In this document: positions 1-3,406 of the stretch, piece after piece
Layout of the letters: each line of letters begins with the position of its first letter
How positions within the stretch are numbered: position 1 is the stretch's first letter
Source of the DNA: Candidatus Iainarchaeum sp.
GTDB taxonomy: Archaea > Iainarchaeota > Iainarchaeia > Iainarchaeales > JAAZKV01
Assembly (NCBI GenBank): GCA_028690725.1
Contig: JAQVAR010000051.1
Coordinates: 1 to 5,190 of the forward strand
DNA length: 5,190 nucleotides
Reading direction: 5' to 3'
Program-made: the position numbers and the translations under genes
Notes under the pieces: model-generated
Told to the model about the DNA's origin: nothing
Database searches by the model: none
What the model saw: the letters and a program-made list of their open reading frames with translations, nothing else

Positions 1-43
1 AATCAAGCTCTCTTTTTTGTTTTGATAATATGTCTTTTATCAT
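1..43 (-). CDS. 5' end of an unidentified leftward gene (partial)
   Basis: The first 14 codons of a gene that continues beyond the left edge are visible on the minus strand, starting at ATG 43-41 and reading MIKDILSKQKRELD. No stop occurs in what is visible. The start is supported by a TATA box (TTTATATA, minus strand 80-73) placed so that transcription would begin near position 50, giving a leader of only a few bases, and no Shine-Dalgarno is seen. The short amphipathic, Lys/Glu-rich beginning recalls N-termini of archaeal AAA/DUF4143-type ATPases. Fourteen residues are far too few to assign a family, so this is left unnamed. Confidence 0.5.
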   Translation of the reverse strand, partial: MIKDILSKQKRELD

Positions 44-61
44 AAAAACCAAATAAGTATG

Positions 62-89
62 ATGGATAAAAGTATATAAATTTATCCAT
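62..89. promoter_or_regulatory. Inverted-repeat operator candidate around a TATA box
   Basis: Perfect 9-bp arms ATGGATAAA (62-70) and TTTATCCAT (81-89) flank a 10-base centre, AGTATATAAA, that holds the TATA element. On the minus strand the TATA box reads TTTATATA (80-73) and would drive the partial gene starting at 43. A symmetric site enclosing the TATA box is where a dimeric archaeal repressor would block TBP/TFB. The regulator is unknown. The site is also about 50 bp downstream of the toxin gene's stop, but it cannot serve that operon, which is transcribed towards it. Confidence 0.5.
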
Positions 90-114
90 TACGATGTTTT
101 TAAAATTTTTGTTC

Positions 115-137
115 TTTTTAAAAAAAAAGTTTTTTTT
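115..137 (-). terminator. Probable terminator of the toxin-antitoxin operon
   Basis: On the minus strand, just after the toxin stop codon (138-136), the sequence runs through an A8-C-T9-A5 block, giving a nine-base T-run in the direction of transcription. Oligo-T tracts are sufficient terminators in many archaea. The A-run and T-run could also pair as a weak hairpin. A near-identical block lies at 762-784 on the other side of the operon. Confidence 0.45.
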
Positions 138-396
138 ATTCTGTGGGGGTCATATACCATTTTTCGTATTGTTTGTGGTTTCCAACAAACCAGATTGTTC
201 TTATTTTTCCTATTTGCTTGAAGGTTATTCTAAATTGGTTTGTTTCTACGACAAAGAATGGTAACCCTAGTTTTAAGTGTCTTGCAGATTCTAGTTCTTT
301 TAATTGTTGTATTTTTTTCCAAATTTTTGTTTGTGTTTCTTTATTCATTTTTTTGAAGTATTTGTCCCAATTTTCTTTGTAATCAAGTTCATACAT
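136..396 (-). CDS. RelE/ParE-superfamily toxin of a type II toxin-antitoxin pair
   Basis: This is a small basic protein of 86 residues, the usual size for the RelE/ParE superfamily. It opens with a short strand (YELDY, 2-6) and continues with a Lys-rich helical pair (about 8-35). It then has the characteristic sheet: a strand around LPFFVVE (45-51), the Arg-containing strand FRITF (55-59), IRTIWFVG (65-72), and a terminal HKQYEKW (74-80). The terminal His/Lys/Tyr-containing motif is typical of archaeal RelE-like mRNA interferases. ParE-type gyrase poisons share the fold, so the target (ribosome-bound mRNA or gyrase) cannot be decided here. The gene is second in a leftward operon. It starts 6 nt after the antitoxin stop, has no ribosome-binding site of its own, and is probably translated by coupling. 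The family fold is recognised from motifs; toxicity is inferred. Confidence 0.8.
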   Translation of the reverse strand: MYELDYKENWDKYFKKMNKETQTKIWKKIQQLKELESARHLKLGLPFFVVETNQFRITFKQIGKIRTIWFVGNHKQYEKWYMTPTE

Positions 397-402
397 TTGT
401 AA

Positions 403-669
403 TCATTTGAATCCATATTTTTTCTTAACTTCTTCTTCGCGCAAAATTTTTCTTTTTCCTTCTTTTATTTCTTTTTCTTCTTGAAGCATTTTTCTTGTAA
501 CTAATTCGTCTTCTAAAGCTTGTGCATCCTTGAATAATTTGTGTTCTCTTCCTAGTTGATTTATTGCACTTCTAATGGCCTCGCTTTTTGTTTTAAATAT
601 GCCTAAGTCAACAACTTTTTCTAGTATTAGTTCTTGTGGATCTTGTAATCCAACTAATGTTCTACTCAT
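403..669 (-). CDS. Ribbon-helix-helix (CopG/ParD-like) antitoxin
   Basis: This 88-residue protein is the cognate antitoxin of the downstream RelE/ParE-like toxin. Residues 2-8 (SRTLVGL) fit the DNA-contacting beta strand. Residues 11-23 form the first helix (PQELILEKVVDLG), and TKSEAIRSAINQL (27-39) is the hallmark second helix seen in ribbon-helix-helix antitoxins. The remainder (about 42-88) is highly charged and helical, as expected for the tail that wraps the toxin. The frame is open further upstream to 696, but ATG 669-667 is chosen because GGTGG (678-674) lies 4 nt before it and because the strand then sits at the N-terminus, as in the family. Members usually repress their own operon. 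Inverted repeats over the TATA box (689-705 and 694-716) fit such autoregulation. Confidence 0.8.
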   Translation of the reverse strand: MSRTLVGLQDPQELILEKVVDLGIFKTKSEAIRSAINQLGREHKLFKDAQALEDELVTRKMLQEEKEIKEGKRKILREEEVKKKYGFK

Positions 670-673
670 AAAA

Positions 674-678
674 CCACC
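674..678 (-). promoter_or_regulatory. Ribosome-binding site of the antitoxin gene
   Basis: GGTGG on the minus strand lies four bases upstream of ATG 669-667. It pairs with the archaeal 16S 3' end through GGTG. It decides the start codon against the longer in-frame option at 696. Confidence 0.6.
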
Positions 679-688
679 AATAATATTG

Positions 689-716
689 TATATCAAAATG
701 ATATATAAACATTTTG
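689..716 (-). promoter_or_regulatory. Toxin-antitoxin promoter with overlapping inverted repeats
   Basis: The minus-strand TATA box TTTATATA occupies 708-701 and predicts initiation near 680, giving a short leader before the antitoxin ATG at 669. A perfect 7-bp inverted repeat, TATATCA (689-695) and TGATATA (699-705) with spacer AAA, overlaps the TATA box. A second pair, CAAAATG (694-700) and CATTTTG (710-716), straddles it. Ribbon-helix-helix antitoxins bind short symmetric sites at their own promoter, so this is the likely autoregulatory operator. Binding is inferred. Confidence 0.6.
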
Positions 717-782
717 TTTTTTTGAATAATTGTTGATAACTTAATCTTTTTGTGAAAATAATTTTTTTAAAAAAAAGTTTTT

Positions 783-840
783 TTGGAAAAAGGTTTTACC
801 CTTTCTCCAAATTAATTTAATTATTTTTTAATTCTTTTTT
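783..840. repeat. Direct repeat, left copy (58 bp) bracketing the BRO gene
   Basis: This block matches 1821-1878 over 58 positions with only two mismatches (814-815 versus 1852-1853). It includes a hairpin-forming sequence at 785-808 and, at its right end on the minus strand, a copy of the last codons and stop of the surface-protein gene (Arg-Ile-Lys-Lys-stop). No reading frame continues into it, so the left copy is a non-coding remnant of a gene 3' end. The copies lie 1038 bp apart with the BRO gene between them, in the same orientation, as expected for a duplicated attachment or recombination site. Confidence 0.85.
785..808 (-). terminator. Hairpin within the left repeat, followed by a T-run
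   Basis: As minus-strand RNA, arms GGAGAAAGG and CCUUUUUCC pair over nine positions with one G-U wobble and a six-base loop. In the minus direction this is followed by A7-C-T8 (784-769), a good oligo-T stop. It would insulate the toxin-antitoxin promoter from leftward readthrough. It is a duplicate of the hairpin at 1823-1846. Confidence 0.4.
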
Positions 841-866
841 TTGGATGGCACGGAACCTTAGAAGCA

Positions 867-876
867 TTTAAAAATA
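867..876 (+). promoter_or_regulatory. TATA box of the BRO gene
   Basis: TTTAAAAATA, centred near 871, predicts initiation around 896-900. The BRO transcript would therefore be leaderless or nearly so, starting at GTG 900 or ATG 906. No Shine-Dalgarno is present, consistent with leaderless translation. Confidence 0.45.
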
Positions 877-905
877 ATAAAAACTGATTCTATTATGATG
901 TGGAA

Positions 906-1781
906 ATGGATAATGCTTTAGCTGTTTTTGGTGGATTAAAATCTGATAATTTTAAAATTCAAAAACTTGCTGTTTTTGATGGAAAAAAAATTAGAAAAAT
1001 TTGGTTCAAAGAAGAATGGTGGTTTTCAGTAGTTGATATTGTTGGAGCGCTAACTGATAGTGTTGATGCGAAGGATTATTGGTATCGGTTAAAAATAAGA
1101 GAAAAAGAATCTTCTAGAATTGAGTTATCGACAATTTGTCGACAACTAAAATTATTGTCTTCTGATGGGAAAAAATATTCAACTGATTGTACTAATACAG
1201 AAGGTGCTTTTCGTATCATTCAATCTATTCCTTCTCCAAAAGCAGAGCCATTCAAATTATGGTTGGCTAGAACAGGTTATGATAGGGTACAAGAAATAGG
1301 GGATCCTGAATTAGCTCAAAAAAGGATGAGAGAATTATACAAACAAAAAGGTTATTCTGATGTGTGGATTGAAAAAAGGGTTAGGGGGATAATAATTAGA
1401 GATGAACTAACTGATGAATGGAAAAAACGAGATGTTGGTTTAGAAAAAGAGTATGCTATTTTAACAGCAGAAATAAGTAAAGCAACATTTGATATGACTC
1501 CAAAAGAATACAAAAAATATAAGGGTTTGGATAAACAAAATCTTAGGGATCACATGGATGATTTAGAACTAATTTTTGGTATGCTTGGAGAAAAAGCAAC
1601 TACTGAAATTGCTAAAACAAAAAACGCACAAGGCTTTTTTGAAAATAAAGTTGCTGCCAACAAGGGTGGAAAAATTGCTGGAAATGCTAGAAAAAATTTG
1701 GAAAAAGAAACAAACAAAAAAGTTTCAACAAAAGAAAATTATTTATCTATTCCTGAAAAAAAGAGAAAAAAGTTAAACTAG
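906..1781 (+). CDS. BRO-N domain protein (phage antirepressor-like)
   Basis: This protein of about 291 residues has an N-terminal BRO domain, a putative DNA-binding module first known from baculovirus BRO proteins and phage antirepressors. Numbered from GTG 900, the domain starts near residue 22 (KLAVFDGKKIRKIWF). It contains the conserved EEWWFSVVDIVGALT stretch (38-52), a central YWYRLK (60-65), and FRIIQSIPSPKAEPFKLWLA (104-123). The C-terminal half also follows a conserved family pattern: GYSDVWIEKR (151-160), ELTDEWKKR (169-177), EYAILTAEISKATF (184-197), NLRDHMDDLELIFGMLGE (214-231), and an Asn/Gly-rich GGKIAGNARKNLE (256-268). The exact role of chromosomal BRO proteins is unknown; regulation of mobile or viral genes is inferred. 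ATG 906 is preferred, with GTG 900 possible. The gene is convergent with the surface gene and sits between two 58-bp direct repeats, which suggests horizontal arrival. It appears intact. Confidence 0.82.
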   Translation: MDNALAVFGGLKSDNFKIQKLAVFDGKKIRKIWFKEEWWFSVVDIVGALTDSVDAKDYWYRLKIREKESSRIELSTICRQLKLLSSDGKKYSTDCTNTEGAFRIIQSIPSPKAEPFKLWLARTGYDRVQEIGDPELAQKRMRELYKQKGYSDVWIEKRVRGIIIRDELTDEWKKRDVGLEKEYAILTAEISKATFDMTPKEYKKYKGLDKQNLRDHMDDLELIFGMLGEKATTEIAKTKNAQGFFENKVAANKGGKIAGNARKNLEKETNKKVSTKENYLSIPEKKRKKLN

Positions 1782-1807
1782 TTTTTTCATTTTAAAAAAT
1801 AGTTTTT
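1782..1807 (+). terminator. Oligo-T terminator of the BRO gene
   Basis: Six Ts follow the TAG stop directly (1782-1787), and another five-T run is at 1803-1807. Together they form a typical archaeal oligo-T termination region between two convergent genes. Confidence 0.4.
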
Positions 1808-1820
1808 AAAAATAGTAATA

Positions 1821-1878
1821 TTGGAAAAAGGTTTTACCCTTTCTCCAAATTTTTTTAATTATTTTTTAATTCTTTTTT
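1821..1878. repeat. Direct repeat, right copy (58 bp), overlapping the surface gene 3' end
   Basis: This is the right-hand partner of 783-840, with 56 of 58 bases identical. Bases 1859-1878 are coding, being the final codons and TAA of the surface protein on the minus strand. Bases 1821-1858 are its 3' untranslated region. The right copy is thus the functional original and the left copy a duplicate. Sites of this kind, at the 3' end of a host gene and preserving its sequence, are the usual targets of site-specific integration. Confidence 0.85.
1823..1846 (-). terminator. Hairpin downstream of the surface-protein gene
   Basis: It lies 12 bases after the TAA stop. As minus-strand RNA, GGAGAAAGG pairs with CCUUUUUCC over nine positions, with one G-U wobble and a GUAAAA loop. 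As plus-strand RNA the same position would be an A-C mismatch, so the fold favours the direction of the surface gene. It probably ends or stabilises that transcript. Confidence 0.5.
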
Positions 1879-3184
1879 GAATGTCTTCTCTCTTGTAATA
1901 TGCTATACCAATTATTACTAGGATTATTATTGCTATTAGTATCCATAATGTTGTGTAATTTGTTTCTTCTGTTAATGGTGGTGTTGGTACACATTCTCCT
2001 TCGTAAGCTATTGCTACTCCTGCTATTTCAGCGTAACATTCGTTTGAATATGTTGTTCCGTCTACTCCACAAACTGGTTCCCAAACTGCTGGGCAAACCA
2101 TTTCGTCTTCTACTTCTTCAGCAAATCTTACTGCTGGTTCGTTGAATGACACTCCTTCTAATTCTGGTTGTGTTGTATCTGTAACAGTGTATTCTATGTT
2201 GTATGATTGTCCTGCTTTTACTAAAGGTAGTGTGAATTCTAGTATTGGATCATCTTTTAATTTTGTGAATAGTGTTCCTGAGTTAATATTTGCTGCACTA
2301 GGTGTAACTTCTTTTGGAACTTCTACTATTACTTTCACATTCTTTTGATCCTTTCCAGTATTATTTGTTATTGTTGTTGTAATAGTTGTTTTGTATGACA
2401 CATTTCCTTCAGCATCAGTAATCTTGTCTACTTTTACTGTTATTTCAAATTCGTATTCTTCTGCGTTTTCAATCATTTTTGCTATTTCTTCTTCTGTGAA
2501 CAAAGCGTTTCCTTGGTCGTCAGTCATATTGTTTAATACTTCTTCTAGTTGTTCTGGAGTGTAAGTAACTGTTTCTGTTGCTTCATAAACTGTTTCTGTT
2601 GTTGTTTCTGGTTCTGTTGTTGGTGTTGTTCCTGGAGTAGTAGTTGTTGGTGTTCCACTTGTTGAAGTTGTTGCTGTTGTTGCAGTGATTTGTTTTGATT
2701 CTCCCATAACATATTCTGTGTCATTTGAAACATTTACTAGTTCAATAGTATAATTTCCTTCTTGTCCATCTACAATATAATTAGTACTACAAGTGATTGT
2801 TGTAGCATGAGTCAAACCATAACCATATCCACTTTGATAACCATAATTGTAGCCTAGAACACCATAACCGTATGTTCCATAACTATATCCTGCAAAATCA
2901 GATACTTCTGGGCTACAAACTCCTTCAAGTAATGTTGTTGTACCATCAGGCTTTGTAATTTTAAATCGAATATCATCCGTGTAAACTTCTGTTGTTTCTT
3001 TAACTACTTCAGCTTCAATCGTAATAGTGTCCCCTGTGTTTGGTGTTTCATCACTAACATCCCATGTAACAGTGAACGCTGCTGCTGGTCCTGCCAAAAA
3101 TAATATTGCTAAAATAATTAATGCAATTGTTGTCGCAACAATTCTGTTTTTTTGTTTTTTTTCAATTTTTTTAAATCCCGTCAT
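1859..3184 (-). CDS. Secreted, membrane-anchored surface protein with Kazal-like domain
   Basis: This 441-residue cell-surface protein has a basic N-terminus followed by a hydrophobic signal segment (about 15-36, ending AGPAAA, with likely cleavage before FTVTW). An Ig-like beta region (37-90) comes next. A Gly/Tyr-rich loop (about 99-123) lies between Cys90 and Cys132. A Thr/Pro-rich linker spans 168-200. A beta-sandwich region (about 245-340) resembles CARDB/DUF11-type repeats of archaeal envelope proteins. A Kazal-like protease-inhibitor motif (364-398; Cys364, Cys372, Cys383, Cys398, with PVCGVDGTTYSNEC) precedes a C-terminal membrane anchor (413-430) and a basic tail. Seven N-X-S/T sequons (Asn144, 151, 154, 219, 261, 274, 409) suggest N-glycosylation. 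ATG 3184 is chosen over the upstream in-frame TTG 3193 because AAGGAG (3200-3195) is 10 nt before it. Kazal domains commonly inhibit serine proteases, but inhibition here is inferred; the short four-cysteine form may be purely structural. Confidence 0.8.
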   Translation of the reverse strand: MTGFKKIEKKQKNRIVATTIALIILAILFLAGPAAAFTVTWDVSDETPNTGDTITIEAEVVKETTEVYTDDIRFKITKPDGTTTLLEGVCSPEVSDFAGYSYGTYGYGVLGYNYGYQSGYGYGLTHATTITCSTNYIVDGQEGNYTIELVNVSNDTEYVMGESKQITATTATTSTSGTPTTTTPGTTPTTEPETTTETVYEATETVTYTPEQLEEVLNNMTDDQGNALFTEEEIAKMIENAEEYEFEITVKVDKITDAEGNVSYKTTITTTITNNTGKDQKNVKVIVEVPKEVTPSAANINSGTLFTKLKDDPILEFTLPLVKAGQSYNIEYTVTDTTQPELEGVSFNEPAVRFAEEVEDEMVCPAVWEPVCGVDGTTYSNECYAEIAGVAIAYEGECVPTPPLTEETNYTTLWILIAIIILVIIGIAYYKREDIQKRIKK

Positions 3185-3194
3185 CAAAATCAAT

Positions 3195-3200
3195 CTCCTT
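3195..3200 (-). promoter_or_regulatory. Shine-Dalgarno of the surface-protein gene
   Basis: AAGGAG on the minus strand, ten bases before ATG 3184-3182, is the strongest ribosome-binding site in the window. It excludes TTG 3193 as the start, because that codon lies only one base beyond it. Confidence 0.65.
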
Positions 3201-3247
3201 TTACAAAAAGTATTATACCCTCAATTCAGATAATAAATCGTAAAATC

Positions 3248-3261
3248 TATATAAACCTTTC
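3248..3261 (-). promoter_or_regulatory. Promoter of the surface-protein gene (TATA with purine-rich BRE-like flank)
   Basis: The minus strand reads GAAAGG and then TTTATATA (3255-3248), a canonical archaeal TATA box with a purine-rich upstream flank like a B recognition element. Initiation is expected near 3225, leaving a leader of about 40 bases that contains the Shine-Dalgarno. This contrasts with the leaderless-type starts elsewhere in the window. Confidence 0.6.
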
Positions 3262-3334
3262 GTTTTAGTTTTTTTGTGTAATGGTTGGGAGAATTTTAGC
3301 TTAAATAAATTAAAATAAGTGTTATTAACTTGGC

Positions 3335-3358
3335 TAAAATACATTCAAATGTATTTTA
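3335..3358. promoter_or_regulatory. 24-bp palindrome, operator candidate in the divergent region
   Basis: Two perfect 11-bp arms, TAAAATACATT (3335-3345) and AATGTATTTTA (3348-3358), are separated by CA. The right arm runs into the TATA box TTTATAAA (3355-3362) of the rightward gene. A dimeric regulator bound here would occlude TFB/TBP entry. It is about 75 bp upstream of the surface gene's TATA box, so joint control of both divergent genes is possible. Confidence 0.55.
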
Positions 3359-3362
3359 TAAA
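3355..3362 (+). promoter_or_regulatory. TATA box of the winged-helix/glycosyltransferase gene
   Basis: TTTATAAA predicts initiation near 3385, about 22 bases before ATG 3407. A second, weaker A/T element (TTTAAAAA, 3383-3390) would instead give a leaderless mRNA. No clear Shine-Dalgarno precedes the ATG. Confidence 0.45.
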
Positions 3363-3406
3363 AAATTCTTTTTTTTTAATTGTTTAAAAACCTTTCTTTG
3401 GAAAAC

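Noticed and set aside
143..382. Plus-strand open frame of 79 codons opposite the toxin gene
   Set aside because: It lies entirely antisense to the RelE/ParE-like gene, which has clear family motifs. The translation is a Phe/Ser/Cys-rich composition typical of a reverse-complement shadow.
843..863. Comparatively G+C-rich block upstream of the BRO promoter, considered as a tRNA 3'-end fragment left by integration
   Set aside because: On neither strand does it give a T-arm stem with a GTTCRA-type loop and a matching acceptor, so there is no support for a tRNA remnant. It may simply be upstream promoter sequence.
1128..1142. Inverted repeat TCGACAA-T-TTGTCGA inside the BRO gene
   Set aside because: It lies within conserved coding sequence, away from any start site, and is short enough to be coincidental.
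1900..2348. Two plus-strand open frames opposite the surface-protein gene
   Set aside because: They are Leu-rich and Ser/Thr-rich translations with no promoter or ribosome-binding site, opposite a well-supported gene with signal peptide, Kazal motif and anchor.
2545..2733. Gln-rich minus-strand frame
   Set aside because: It is the frame-shifted reading of the Thr-rich linker codons of the surface protein, so the poly-Gln pattern is an artefact of the ACA/ACAACA-type repeats.
3282..3305. Seven-codon plus-strand micro-ORF (MVGRILA) in the divergent intergenic region
   Set aside because: No ribosome-binding site or TATA box is positioned for it, and it is too short to distinguish from chance.
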